Shown piece after piece: positions 1 to 8,475 of a stretch of 64,000 nt of DNA. Positions within the stretch are counted from its first letter, which is position 1; each line of letters begins with the position of its first letter. The notes beneath the pieces are model-generated. The model was not told the origin of the DNA and ran no database searches. It saw nothing but the letters and a program-made list of their open reading frames with translations. Origin of the DNA: Nitrospira sp. (GTDB lineage Bacteria > Nitrospirota > Nitrospiria > Nitrospirales > Nitrospiraceae); NCBI GenBank assembly GCA_020846195.1, contig JADLEJ010000004.1:62001-126000 (forward strand), written 5' to 3'. Made by a program: the position numbers and the translations under genes.

Positions 1-219
1 ATCCCCGCCCATCAGATGCTTCTCGATCAACGCCACCTTCGCGCCCAAGCTCGCGGCAACGACTGCCGTGATCAGACCGGCGGTCCCTGCCCCGATGACC
101 GCAATGTTATAGCGCCCGGACGGTTCCGGATTGACCCAATCGGAAGGATGGACATTGGCGATAAGCCGCCGATTATGCTCATCGTCCGGCAGCATCACCC
201 TCTCATCATGCTGGCTCAT
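1..219 (-). CDS. FAD-dependent pyridine nucleotide-disulfide oxidoreductase, MerA-like (N-terminus only)
   Basis: The first 73 codons of a gene that runs off the left edge of the window. After a polar leader of about 35 residues comes a dinucleotide-binding fold with the motif VIGAGTAGL at roughly residues 41-49 and an acidic residue (IEKH) closing the second strand, the usual site for the FAD ribose. This is the start of a mercuric-reductase or dihydrolipoamide-dehydrogenase type flavoprotein. The redox-active cysteine pair would lie outside the window, so the substrate cannot be told. The ATG overlaps the stop of the upstream TVP38 gene (ATGA), so the two are translationally coupled. TVP38-type membrane proteins are often next to or fused with such reductases. 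Confidence 0.8.
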   Translation of the reverse strand, partial: MSQHDERVMLPDDEHNRRLIANVHPSDWVNPEPSGRYNIAVIGAGTAGLITAVVAASLGAKVALIEKHLMGGD

Positions 220-932
220 CGCCGCGCTCCTCTGAATTTCTTATAGGCCGCCGGAGCAAGGGCCAGCAGCCCCAGCAAGACAAACGCCCCAATCACATTC
301 GGCGAAGCGATTTCTTTCAGCGAATTGATTGTGCCCAACTGCCGTCCGGCATAGGCATAGACGAACGAGCCGGGAATGATCCCCAGCGACGTCGCGGCGG
401 CATAGGTGCCGACATTCATGCGCGTCAGACCGGAAACGAGGTTGATCGCAAAGAACGGAAACAGGGGAATCAGCCGCAACGTCAGTAAGTAGTTGAACGC
501 GTTCTCGGAAAATCCTTGCTGAACGGGCCCCAGCCATTTCCCGAACTTCTGCTCCACCCAATCGCGCAACAGATAGCGCGCGGCGAGAAATGCGAGCGTG
601 GCGCCGGTTGTCGCACCCAGATTTACAAACAGGGTGCCCAGCACGCTGCCGAAGAGAAACCCGCCAGCCAGCGTCAGAATGACCGCGCCTGGAAGAGACA
701 ACCCCGTCACGACAATGTAGGTCAGAATAAAGAGGCTGACGGCCGCCGCGTAGTTCGCCTCTGTAAAGGCCAGCAGATGATCGCGATTGTTTTTCAAGGC
801 ATCAAGGGACAACAGCCGGCCCAGATCGAAATAGACAAACAGACCGACGCCAAGGGCAAGGCCTGCCAAGATGGCAAACTTGCTTCCATTCGATTGCTGG
901 GATGGGTTGGGCGTCGGCGCTTGGCTGGTCAT
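216..932 (-). CDS. TVP38/TMEM64 family membrane protein (DedA/VTT superfamily)
   Basis: A 238-residue integral membrane protein. After a Ser/Pro/Gln-rich start there is a first membrane segment near residues 17-35, then the VTT domain: a hydrophobic hairpin with a GGFLFGSVLGTL stretch, a central LAARYLLRDWVEQKFG segment, and the LRLIPLFPFFAINLVSGLTR signature, followed by two more membrane segments and a basic tail. VTT proteins are linked to lipid scrambling or transport at the inner membrane; the substrate here is unknown. I chose the ATG at 932 because earlier in-frame codons give an arginine-rich leader unlike the family. The stop overlaps the start of the flavoprotein gene, indicating an operon. 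Confidence 0.88.
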   Translation of the reverse strand: MTSQAPTPNPSQQSNGSKFAILAGLALGVGLFVYFDLGRLLSLDALKNNRDHLLAFTEANYAAAVSLFILTYIVVTGLSLPGAVILTLAGGFLFGSVLGTLFVNLGATTGATLAFLAARYLLRDWVEQKFGKWLGPVQQGFSENAFNYLLTLRLIPLFPFFAINLVSGLTRMNVGTYAAATSLGIIPGSFVYAYAGRQLGTINSLKEIASPNVIGAFVLLGLLALAPAAYKKFRGARR

Positions 933-1565
933 AGCGGCTTCATCCGTATCATGGGGACTCCCCCTCAGGTCTGTCAATGGAGCATCCAGGCGGCAAGGTC
1001 GATACCGCCGCCGGTTTCTGAAACCACGCGCAGATCGAGCCACGCACCCTTACTCTGGAGAAGTACGGAACAGGTGAGCGTTTGGATGTAGAGAACCGCC
1101 GCAGAACGCGGGCAACTGACTGCCGTTCGAGAGTCGCTTGCAAGTAGAACTCGCCCCTGCAAGCATCTCTGCCCGCACAACCTATGGGCGTGGGAGGCGA
1201 ACCGCTGTAGCCACGCCGCTGAGCGCGGCACCGACGTCATTCCACCAGACATGTTGAGTCTTGCAGGAACGCCCTAGAGCCTCGTCGCGCTCAGGCTGCC
1301 GCTGGCGAGAGACACAAGGATTCTGGCGAGAGCCCTCCGTCAGACTGGCGGTCGTCACGGGGAGCGTTCCTGCACATCCGACACTCATCAATAACGCCGC
1401 ACAAAGTCCAATGCGCATCTCTCCCTCACGGTCACGCCAGTAATGCCTATCTAGGGCCTCTATCGGCAGCAAAAAGGCGTTTCTGAAGCAATATGGGGCC
1501 GGGCCAACCGGAGCGACTTGTCAACCGAGGCCTGATTCCCGTACCCTTCGACCGGAGGCCACAAC
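933..1565. other. Sparse region with one doubtful small ORF
   Basis: More than 600 bases between the TVP38 start and the molybdopterin gene. Several short open frames occur on both strands, but only the minus-strand frame at 1182-1418 has a protein-like feature (a lipobox). I see no tRNA fold, no clear sigma-70 promoter and no strong terminator. The segment just before 1566 ends in a GGAGG ribosome binding site for the downstream plus-strand gene. Confidence 0.4.
1182..1418 (-). CDS. Possible small lipoprotein, 78 residues
   Basis: Starting at the ATG at 1418 the product opens MRIGLCAALLMSVGC, a short positively charged and hydrophobic stretch ending in a lipobox-like SVGC at about residues 12-15, as expected for a signal-peptidase-II substrate. 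The remainder is polar, arginine-rich and without a recognisable domain. Lysine is scarce and the composition resembles that of out-of-frame GC-rich DNA, so the reading frame may be accidental. No neighbour supports a function. Confidence 0.35.
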   Translation of the reverse strand: MRIGLCAALLMSVGCAGTLPVTTASLTEGSRQNPCVSRQRQPERDEALGRSCKTQHVWWNDVGAALSGVATAVRLPRP

Positions 1566-2210
1566 ATGGAAGACGATTCTCGGCTAACACAATCCAAAAT
1601 GCAGTGGGCCAAAGCCAGGCGGGGGGGCGAGGAACGCGAAGTCTTCTACGAAGGCGACGACCGGCTTCCGCCGGGGCAGCACCTCGTCGAAACCTTTCCG
1701 GTGCTGGATCTCGGATTTAAACCGGACATTCCGCTCTCGGAATGGACCCTGACCATCGGCGGGTTTGTGACAACACCCGTCACGTGGACATGGGAGCAAT
1801 TTCTTCAGCAACCCCACATCCAAGACCGTTCGGACTTTCACTGCGTCACTTCCTGGAGCCGCTACGACAACGACTGTGAGGGCGTGAGTTTTCGGCAACT
1901 CATGTCCGCTGTGAAACCGCTGTCGCTCGCGAAATTCGTCTTATTCAAGTCCTACGATGACTACACGACAAACTTGCCCATCGAGGTCTGCGACGATGCC
2001 GACGTGCTCCTGACCTATAAATGGAACGAGAAGCCGCTGACCAAGGAACATGGCGGCCCGGTCCGCGTCATTGTCCCGAAGCGCTATGCCTGGAAGGGCG
2101 CGAAGTGGATTAAGGAGATCACGTTTTCAGATAAGGATGAAAAGGGGTTTTGGGAAGTGCGCGGCTATTCGAACACCGCCTTGCCATGGCAGAACGACCG
2201 GTATGGCTGA
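1566..2210 (+). CDS. Sulfite-oxidase-like molybdopterin-dependent oxidoreductase
   Basis: A 214-residue single-domain member of the oxidoreductase molybdopterin-binding (sulfite oxidase/YedY) superfamily. The strand FPVLDLGFKPDIPLSEW (about 44-60), the GFVTTPVTWTWEQF segment and the FHCVTSWSRYDN motif are characteristic; Cys93 is positioned to ligate molybdenum. The end of the domain, with GGPVRVIVPKRYAWKGAKW, is complete. There is no dimerisation or cytochrome domain and no signal peptide or Tat motif, so it is probably a cytoplasmic, YuiH-like form whose natural substrate is not known. A GGAGG ribosome site seven bases upstream supports the start at 1566; a second in-frame ATG lies at 1599. 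It converges on the ydb operon with a six-base gap. Confidence 0.88.
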   Translation: MEDDSRLTQSKMQWAKARRGGEEREVFYEGDDRLPPGQHLVETFPVLDLGFKPDIPLSEWTLTIGGFVTTPVTWTWEQFLQQPHIQDRSDFHCVTSWSRYDNDCEGVSFRQLMSAVKPLSLAKFVLFKSYDDYTTNLPIEVCDDADVLLTYKWNEKPLTKEHGGPVRVIVPKRYAWKGAKWIKEITFSDKDEKGFWEVRGYSNTALPWQNDRYG

Positions 2211-2216
2211 GCGGCG

Positions 2217-2549
2217 CTATTTCTTGATCCAGCCGTTCGGTCCTTCGACATGGTGGCCCGGCTTCGTGTTCTGAATGGCCTTCTGTCCGGCCAAAGTCTC
2301 GACGGCCGTGACATGCGTGCCGTTCTTCTGGGCAATTTCTTCATAGGCCTGCCGGCGCTTCGCATTGATCTCGCGAACCAGCGCATGCACCTCGTCCTCG
2401 CCCGACACCGCACCCAAATACCCGCTGGATTTCTCGCCCACCAACCCTTTGGCTTTCGCCTCATCCAGCGACAACGCATGCGCGGACAGCGGCCCACCGG
2501 CGATGACCGCCACCATAACCCCGATCACTGCCCATTGCCCGATGCTCAT
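2217..2549 (-). CDS. ydbL: YdbL family protein (DUF1318)
   Basis: A 110-residue exported protein. Residues 1-26 form a signal peptide ending near SAHA; the mature part has the DUF1318 pattern: a short segment with AKAKGLVGEKSSGYLGAV, a long amphipathic helix (VREINAKRRQAYEEIAQKNG) and a C-terminal LAGQKAI block. It is third in a ydbH-ynbE-ydbL array, the same order as in Escherichia coli. There the YdbH-YnbE complex forms a bridge carrying phospholipids between inner and outer membrane, and YdbL modulates it in the periplasm. An AGGAGG ribosome site precedes the ATG. Confidence 0.9.
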   Translation of the reverse strand: MSIGQWAVIGVMVAVIAGGPLSAHALSLDEAKAKGLVGEKSSGYLGAVSGEDEVHALVREINAKRRQAYEEIAQKNGTHVTAVETLAGQKAIQNTKPGHHVEGPNGWIKK

Positions 2550-2568
2550 CGCACCCTCCTCAGTAATC

Positions 2569-2772
2569 CTAAAATAACCCGCTCTGCCCAGAGAACACGC
2601 GGTCCAGATCCTTGTCCACTTTCACGCGCACCTCATGATCGATCTTCACATTCAAATTGATCGTAATCGGCTTGTCCGGAGCTTCGACCTCCACCCGAGG
2701 CGTACAACCTCCCATTGTGGAAACCAACCCGCAGATCATCCCAACCAGAATCCCTCTCGCCCGTATGCGCAT
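2569..2772 (-). CDS. ynbE: YnbE family outer-membrane lipoprotein
   Basis: A 67-residue lipoprotein. The signal segment ends in a lipobox near STMGGC (Cys at about residue 23), followed by the YnbE signature TPRVEVEAPDKPITINLNVKID and a charged tail. In E. coli, YnbE is the outer-membrane lipoprotein that stacks on the C-terminal end of YdbH to complete an intermembrane channel. I placed the start at 2772, where a GGAGAGG ribosome site sits immediately upstream; a longer in-frame start would only add a non-hydrophobic leader and overlap ydbH. It lies 19 bases after ydbH. Confidence 0.88.
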   Translation of the reverse strand: MRIRARGILVGMICGLVSTMGGCTPRVEVEAPDKPITINLNVKIDHEVRVKVDKDLDRVFSGQSGLF

Positions 2773-2791
2773 GACCTCTCCTTCCAATACC

Positions 2792-5581
2792 TTACCGCCC
2801 ACGCACACGGCGTTCGAGCGTCCCCTCAATATCCTGCACGAGCCGAAGACTTTGCAAGAGCGCTGGAATATTTTCCTGGACGTTCACATTGAAATGGATC
2901 GGCGGGCTTTTCTTCATGTCAGGATTTCTCCCCTCCAACTGCGTGGCCAGCTGCAAGACCCCGTCTTCAGCATACTGCACCCCCACCCGCAAGGCCGTGT
3001 ACTGAAAATTGCTGAGCGCCTGAGCCGCCAGCTTCACACTCGAATCGGCGTCGGCCAGGTAGGCCGCGGACTCCGGCGAGGGCTGGTAGCGGATGACTCC
3101 TCCGGGCGCTTCGGCTTCAACCCTGCCATCTTTGACGCTCACTCCTTTCGCCGTTACCGTGACCGGAATCGTCCCGCTCAACAGACCGGTCCCCTGCAAT
3201 CCCTTTTGCTGTTCAAGGCTCAAGAGCTTCGCCAAATCGAATCGCCGCAACGACAAGACCAGCTGATACGGCGGCTTCGCCGGATCGATGCGAAGACCGG
3301 GACTCGTCACAGCTCCTCCGAACAGGCTAGCTTGAATATCCTTGAGATCGAGCACCGGCCAGAGATCCGACAGCACCCACCGCAAGTCAGTGGTCGCAGA
3401 CAGATCCGTCAGCGCCACTCCGGCCTGAATAGATGCCACTTGCACCGCCGCCGGCTGGCGCGACCGCAGCTGTTCAACGCCCTGGAGATCGAACTGCAAC
3501 GTCGTGTCGATCCCTTGAATCGCTATCCCCTGCACGACAGCAGACAACCGATCCGCCTGGATCGTGATCGCGCCGGGCTGGAGCGTCACCGCCGGGGAAT
3601 CCTTGGCGGAGTCCTTCGATCGACCCGATGCCCACGCAAGATCTGCACTAGCTGTAAGTCGGCCTGCCGTGAGATCGACTGACGCGGGCAGGCCGGGCAG
3701 CCACTTCTGCAAACGATTCGCCTCTGCATCGAACTGGAGCGGCCCGAGTGCCAGTCGCGCCGAACCTTCACCCCCTCCAAACGATTGCACCACCTTTGCC
3801 GTCACAACGCCCGCACGCCCAGGCAGATCGCCCCGCACGTCGGCCTTGAGTCCAGCCTGATTCGCAGTGAATGTCATCTGCCAGGCAGACGGCGGAAGCG
3901 CCACTGGTAGCGGCTCAATGCGCACGCCAGCCAAATCGATCCCGCCTTGGGCCGTCCAGGAATTCCCGACAGATTCAACACGCTGGAGCGCCACCGTACC
4001 CTCGGCCAGCGTCAGATTGTATCCAGCCGCATGCATGCCTTGCGTACCGACTCGAAGCATCCCAGGACCGGCCGTGCATTGGCCGGATTCCAGCGCGCAG
4101 CGGACCGGAATCGGCGCCGCCACATCGATGGTTGCGGACGACATCGCCACGCGGCCTTGTTCAAACTGCTTCACCGTTATTCTAGAAGGCACCTGCATGG
4201 CGCCGGTCACCACACGCTGCTTCAGCGCCACGCGCCCCCACAGCTCGCCCCGGACTTCTCGCGCAGAGACCCCCGCGGCCAAGCCGGACGGCAACAACCC
4301 TTGCACATGCGCCTCCCCTTCAGCCGACACGAGATCTCGACCGACCACATCGGCATGGACGGCATCCACGTCGATCGCCATCGGCCCCGTCGCCGACCCA
4401 TAACTCACGTGGACCGGCCCATCCACGGTCAAACGGACCGGCGATTCCGCCCAATAGAGCATCCCCTGAAGCGGCTGGCGCGGCTCGACACGAAGCGGCT
4501 GATCGCCTCGCGGCAACAGCGACTTAACCGCATCCGGCACAATACGCGGTTGCATATTCACCGTTGCCGTTCCCAACACACCAGGATCGATCATCCATCC
4601 CAGCCGCGCCGGGGAGCCGGAAAAATTCCCAGACGAAGACAGCGCAATCTGCTTGGCGACACCTTTCAATTCTGGCAACGTTACCGCAACCTGAAACGAT
4701 CCTTGAAATTGCGATTCCAGGCTTTCGCGAAGCGCACTCAGCGATGCGCCGGACGGAGCCGTTCCCGTCCACGTGACAGCCACGGCCCCCGACACTTGAC
4801 TCAACTCCGGTCCAATCGGAACGGCGAGCGCAATGAACGGAGCAAACTCCCGAACATTGATCTCTAATTTCCCCTCGACCTGCACCTGTCCGTCACGCGC
4901 CTGCGCCGTCGACTGCCAGGTGAGAATCGGGGCGGCCTGCGGCCGTTGCGAGACCAGCGTCGCCGCCCACGTCGTCGCCGAATGCCCAGTCAGAGACAGC
5001 GTATACGACGCCGTCTCACGCCCCTGAAACGACAGCCGCCCGCCGAGTTCGCCATCCCGTTGTTCGATCACTCCCTGAATAGCCACGCGACGCAGCGGAC
5101 CGGTCGCCTGCTCGCGGAACACCGTCACCTGGGTCAGCTGCACCTCCTCGAAGGGCAATACCGGAATCCGCCGCAGCAAATCGCCGGCCGTGAGCACATT
5201 CCATGGAGATCCGCTGACTTCGTCCAGCGCATTCGCGCCAGTGGACAGCTGGCCCTGATCGTTGAGCATTTGAATTGCCAGATACGGCAGCACCACCCGA
5301 GAGACTCGGCCCTGGAAAAGATCGGGAAATCGGTACTCTATTTGAACATCGGTCATGGAGACCATCAAGACTTCATCGCCAAGATCCAGCTGAAACGAGA
5401 CGACAGGAATCGAGAGTTCCCGCCATCCGGGATACCCCAATTGCACAATCACATTCCGATACCCCTGCTGACTCAACCACTGCGTCGCTCCATACGAGAC
5501 CACCAATGGGAGGAGAAGATAGACGCTCATCAGGCCCATAAGAGCCACGAGCGCAATACGTTGATACCGATCACGCAGCAT
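2792..5581 (-). CDS. ydbH: YdbH family AsmA-like intermembrane lipid-transport protein
   Basis: A large protein of about 929 residues with one N-terminal membrane anchor (roughly residues 8-33) followed by an almost entirely beta-strand periplasmic part, as expected for the repeating-beta-groove AsmA-like family. The C-terminal third carries the YdbH (dicarboxylate transport) domain, with LRRFDLAKLLSLEQQKGLQGTG and a distal RVGVQYAEDGVLQLATQLEGRNP segment. In E. coli, YdbH works alongside TamB and YhdP to move phospholipid to the outer membrane. Starts: ATG at 5581 has a GTGAGG ribosome site about nine bases upstream; a GTG at 5596 is in frame but touches its own Shine-Dalgarno sequence. First gene of the ydbH-ynbE-ydbL operon. 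Confidence 0.9.
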   Translation of the reverse strand: MLRDRYQRIALVALMGLMSVYLLLPLVVSYGATQWLSQQGYRNVIVQLGYPGWRELSIPVVSFQLDLGDEVLMVSMTDVQIEYRFPDLFQGRVSRVVLPYLAIQMLNDQGQLSTGANALDEVSGSPWNVLTAGDLLRRIPVLPFEEVQLTQVTVFREQATGPLRRVAIQGVIEQRDGELGGRLSFQGRETASYTLSLTGHSATTWAATLVSQRPQAAPILTWQSTAQARDGQVQVEGKLEINVREFAPFIALAVPIGPELSQVSGAVAVTWTGTAPSGASLSALRESLESQFQGSFQVAVTLPELKGVAKQIALSSSGNFSGSPARLGWMIDPGVLGTATVNMQPRIVPDAVKSLLPRGDQPLRVEPRQPLQGMLYWAESPVRLTVDGPVHVSYGSATGPMAIDVDAVHADVVGRDLVSAEGEAHVQGLLPSGLAAGVSAREVRGELWGRVALKQRVVTGAMQVPSRITVKQFEQGRVAMSSATIDVAAPIPVRCALESGQCTAGPGMLRVGTQGMHAAGYNLTLAEGTVALQRVESVGNSWTAQGGIDLAGVRIEPLPVALPPSAWQMTFTANQAGLKADVRGDLPGRAGVVTAKVVQSFGGGEGSARLALGPLQFDAEANRLQKWLPGLPASVDLTAGRLTASADLAWASGRSKDSAKDSPAVTLQPGAITIQADRLSAVVQGIAIQGIDTTLQFDLQGVEQLRSRQPAAVQVASIQAGVALTDLSATTDLRWVLSDLWPVLDLKDIQASLFGGAVTSPGLRIDPAKPPYQLVLSLRRFDLAKLLSLEQQKGLQGTGLLSGTIPVTVTAKGVSVKDGRVEAEAPGGVIRYQPSPESAAYLADADSSVKLAAQALSNFQYTALRVGVQYAEDGVLQLATQLEGRNPDMKKSPPIHFNVNVQENIPALLQSLRLVQDIEGTLERRVRGR

Positions 5582-5737
5582 GCCGATTCGCCTCACCCTC
5601 TCGCTGAACTCGTTCAGGGTTGTCGACCACTGGCCCCTGCCCTGTCAAGAGCGAAGCCTGACCAGAGCCCTTGCGTCCCACATGCCCGCGTATTTTCTGA
5701 TGACAGCAGGATCTCCCTCTCGGTACTATCCCGACCC

Positions 5738-6874
5738 ATGACCGCACCCATCAAGACGCCGTACAAGCCGCAGATTGCCCGCGACCGAATCGTCACAATC
5801 GAGTTCTGGCCCATCGACATCCCGATTACCGACCCATTTGTCGTCGCAACGGGCGCCCGCGTCGTCGCCGAAAACGTCTTCATCCGTCTCACCTTGCAGG
5901 ACGGCACCCAAGGCTACGGAGAATCCGCCCCCTTCCCGGAGGTCGGTGGAGAGACTCGCGATTCCTGTCTGACCGCCCTCCGCCAGCTCGCCGCGACATT
6001 GATCGGAGCCTCTGCGGGACACTATGCCCTGCTCGCAACCGAGATGGCGAAAACCGCGCCAGCTCATCCTGCCGCTCGATGTGGGCTTGAAACCGCAATG
6101 CTCGATGCCTACAGTCGCTCAGGGCACGCTCCCTTGTGGCAGCTCTGGGGCGGGCAAGACGTCCGCCCACGAGAGACCGACATCACCATTCCCATCGCCA
6201 CGCTTGAAAAATCTGTGTCCTTAGCGCGCGGCTGGTACGCACAAGGCTTTCGCCTCTTCAAAATGAAGGTGGGCAACGATGTGGATCAGGATATTCGCCG
6301 GCTGGAAGCCGTGCATCGGGCACTGCCGGGCATCGCGTTTATCGGCGACGGGAACCAGGGATTCACGCGAACGGAATGTCTGACCTTCGCCCGAGGTGTG
6401 CAAGGATTCGGCGGACGCATCGCGCTGCTCGAACAGCCAGTGGTGCGCGAGGATCTCGAGAGTATGGCGGCAATCAGGCGGGACACCGGCATTCCCGTGG
6501 CCGCCGATGAGTCGGTTCGCTCGCTGGCGGATGCCCGCGACGTGATCGCGCAGACGGCGGCGGATTACATCAATATCAAAATCATGAAAACGGGCGTGGT
6601 CGAAGCGGTCGCGATTGCAACCGCGACGCTCGCCGCCGGATTGAAACTGATGGTGGGGGGAATGGTTGAAACCCGCATCGCGATGGGCTGCTCGTTCAGC
6701 CTTGTCCTGGGGATCGAGGGTTTCGATATTCTGGATCTCGATACGCCATTACTCTTGGCGGCGGACCCTGTGCAGGGAGGCTATCGCTATCGAGGCGCTC
6801 ACCTTGAACCCTGGGCCGGCCACGGCCTCGCCCTCACGGCTCCGCCTAACCACGGCGTCGAAACCGTCCAGTAA
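5738..6874 (+). CDS. Enolase-superfamily dipeptide epimerase (L-Ala-D/L-Glu epimerase type)
   Basis: A 378-residue member of the mandelate racemase/muconate-lactonising subgroup. Key positions are visible: FKMKVG with Lys175 and Lys177, metal ligands Asp204 (GDGNQGFT), Glu232 (LLEQP) and Asp257 (AADES), and the second catalytic lysine in INIKIMKTG (281-284). This KxK...K arrangement with the GMVE...G lid is typical of L-Ala-D/L-Glu and related dipeptide epimerases, which recycle murein peptides; the exact dipeptide cannot be inferred. The ATG at 5738 is the natural family start, since upstream in-frame sequence is antisense to ydbH. The gene is divergent from ydbH, separated by about 150 bases that must hold both promoters. 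Confidence 0.88.
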   Translation: MTAPIKTPYKPQIARDRIVTIEFWPIDIPITDPFVVATGARVVAENVFIRLTLQDGTQGYGESAPFPEVGGETRDSCLTALRQLAATLIGASAGHYALLATEMAKTAPAHPAARCGLETAMLDAYSRSGHAPLWQLWGGQDVRPRETDITIPIATLEKSVSLARGWYAQGFRLFKMKVGNDVDQDIRRLEAVHRALPGIAFIGDGNQGFTRTECLTFARGVQGFGGRIALLEQPVVREDLESMAAIRRDTGIPVAADESVRSLADARDVIAQTAADYINIKIMKTGVVEAVAIATATLAAGLKLMVGGMVETRIAMGCSFSLVLGIEGFDILDLDTPLLLAADPVQGGYRYRGAHLEPWAGHGLALTAPPNHGVETVQ

Positions 6875-6880
6875 GCCTCT

Positions 6881-7459
6881 TTACTGTGATCCCATTCCAA
6901 TAGACTGATTCGAATGCATCACGGTCCGCTGACTGCCACCCGTCGACGAGCTGGCGCCGGGGCTTGCCCCCGCCAGAGGATCATCCCCCAATCCTCCCCC
7001 GCCTCCGGCCTGCGATCCCGCAGAACCGCCCGCTTCCGGCAACCCTGCCGTTCCAGATGGCACAACGGATTTATCCATGGTCGTATGTCCATCTTGATAC
7101 TGCGTCAGCACGAATCTCGTCGATCCCTCTGAGTCCTCCTTCGCAGACGCATAGGCTTGGTAGGCAATCCCGTCCGTCCCCCCAAGAAATCGCATGCCGA
7201 CTGAATAGAACTTCAACTGTGGAATGGGATTGAAGCCGATCGCCCGCAAATCTCCAGCGAACGATCCGCTTTGAGCATGGTGCAATTGCTGCAACCGATG
7301 GATCTCCGTCAGCGCAACCTCCGCTTCCACCGATTGCGCGTTCTTGGTGAAATACCGGTAAGCCGGGATGGCCACCGACGCAAGAATTCCGACGATCGCG
7401 ACGACAATCATCAACTCCACGAGAGTGAAGCCTGTTCGGGATAAGAACGGAATCTTCAT
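6881..7459 (-). CDS. Type IV pilin-like protein with Gly/Ser-rich tail
   Basis: A 192-residue prepilin. A short basic leader is followed by the prepilin peptidase site [18 protein letters not shown], with Phe at +1 and Glu at +5 of the mature protein, then the hydrophobic N-terminal helix and a globular part resembling PilA/PilE major pilins. Unusually, the last 50 or so residues are low-complexity (Gly, Ser, Ala, Pro), with no C-terminal disulfide loop. It is transcribed with the HAMP-domain membrane protein just upstream (three-base gap). No pilus assembly genes lie in the window, so it may be a minor pilin or a signalling pilin. Confidence 0.85.
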   Translation of the reverse strand: MKIPFLSRTGFTLVELMIVVAIVGILASVAIPAYRYFTKNAQSVEAEVALTEIHRLQQLHHAQSGSFAGDLRAIGFNPIPQLKFYSVGMRFLGGTDGIAYQAYASAKEDSEGSTRFVLTQYQDGHTTMDKSVVPSGTAGLPEAGGSAGSQAGGGGGLGDDPLAGASPGASSSTGGSQRTVMHSNQSIGMGSQ

Positions 7460-7462
7460 AGA

Positions 7463-8065
7463 TCAACGAACCCGCTTAAACGAGAACCCGTCGAGGATCT
7501 TGTCAAGGGACGCAGCCGCCTGCTGCGCCTGCTGAACGGATTCCGGATGCTCCAGTCGGTTCGAAGCCAGAGCCGCTTGAAGCACTGCCGTCTGGCAATG
7601 CAGGTCTCCAAACGCCTGCTCAACCTTGGTCAACGCTTGGTTGGCCGTCGATGCCAGCTCATCCAAACGGTCGGATGGTCTAAACTGCACCCGCCGGCTC
7701 AGATTCCCCTTCGCCCATTCCTGAAGGCTCTGGTCAAGCTGAATTAATGGCCCCGCCACCCGGCGGGTCAAGACCAGGCTGAAAATCACCGCGCCAAGAA
7801 ACAAGACTGGCACCGCTACCGACACGGTTTCACTGAGCAGCAACATCTCGCTGGCGGCGGCCTGACGCTCCTCAAGTGAGCCGCCGCGATACAGCGTCGC
7901 CATCGGTCCAAGATGCGGCCCGTAAAAGGCCAGCGTGAAAAACAAGGTGGAATACAAAAAGAGCAAGAGACCGATCCAGGCGGCATACCCTTTTTGCACA
8001 GAGTGCAGAAAGAACGCCTTCCGATATTCCTGTGAAGACGGCACAGCCCCTGTCACGGTAGACAT
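7463..8065 (-). CDS. Membrane protein with HAMP domain, no output domain
   Basis: A 200-residue protein: a cytoplasmic N-terminus, a membrane segment near residues 29-50, a short extracytoplasmic loop, a second membrane segment near 78-100, then a HAMP domain (RRVAGPLIQLDQSLQEWAKG ... LDELASTANQAL) and a final coiled coil. There is no kinase, cyclase or methyl-accepting domain, so HAMP must act through a partner or as a scaffold. The start at 8065 is backed by an AGGAG six bases upstream; the ATG 15 bases earlier lacks this. It is the first gene of a two-gene unit with the pilin. Confidence 0.78.
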   Translation of the reverse strand: MSTVTGAVPSSQEYRKAFFLHSVQKGYAAWIGLLLFLYSTLFFTLAFYGPHLGPMATLYRGGSLEERQAAASEMLLLSETVSVAVPVLFLGAVIFSLVLTRRVAGPLIQLDQSLQEWAKGNLSRRVQFRPSDRLDELASTANQALTKVEQAFGDLHCQTAVLQAALASNRLEHPESVQQAQQAAASLDKILDGFSFKRVR

Positions 8066-8188
8066 AGGTCTCTCCTTCATCGCGCCTCACCGAACTCCAT
8101 TTCTGGATTCCTGGCGCTTACAGAGCAGGCTATCACCAGATGGAAGCGCCACCAAGCAAATCAGCTGTTCGGATAGAAGAACGACAAC

Positions 8189-8416
8189 TCAGCGATGGCG
8201 GGAAGGATCAGGAACGGGAGGATAGGCCTCTGGCTCATGGCAGCGCTTGCAAAAAAGCATCTGACCGATCTGGCGCGACCGGCCCTCCGGCGTGAGCACC
8301 CACGGGCGGGAAAAAAACGGCGGGTGGTGGCGCACATGCTGGCCATGCCCACAAGCCAGGTCCGCCACCCAGTCGCTATGCTCATCGAGATGATAGCCGA
8401 TAATCGACTGGTTCAT
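8189..8416 (-). CDS. DUF3565 domain-containing protein
   Basis: A 75-residue cytoplasmic protein matching the DUF3565 pattern from its first residue: IIGYHLDEHSDWVADLACGH, then QHVRHHPPFFSRPWVLTPEG, then a C-terminal CKRCHEP pair. Conserved Cys and His suggest a small metal-binding fold. The family function is not known; members are common in proteobacteria and nitrospirae. It stands alone on the minus strand with a GGGGA ribosome site eight bases before the ATG. Confidence 0.85.
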   Translation of the reverse strand: MNQSIIGYHLDEHSDWVADLACGHGQHVRHHPPFFSRPWVLTPEGRSRQIGQMLFCKRCHEPEAYPPVPDPSRHR

Positions 8417-8475
8417 GCGCGAATCCCCAACAGCTGATGACTCATCGGTCGTTCCATGGCTACCAAAGACGATTG

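Noticed and set aside
2657..3682. Open frame of about 340 codons opposite ydbH
   Set aside because: Antisense to a convincing AsmA-like gene in a conserved operon.
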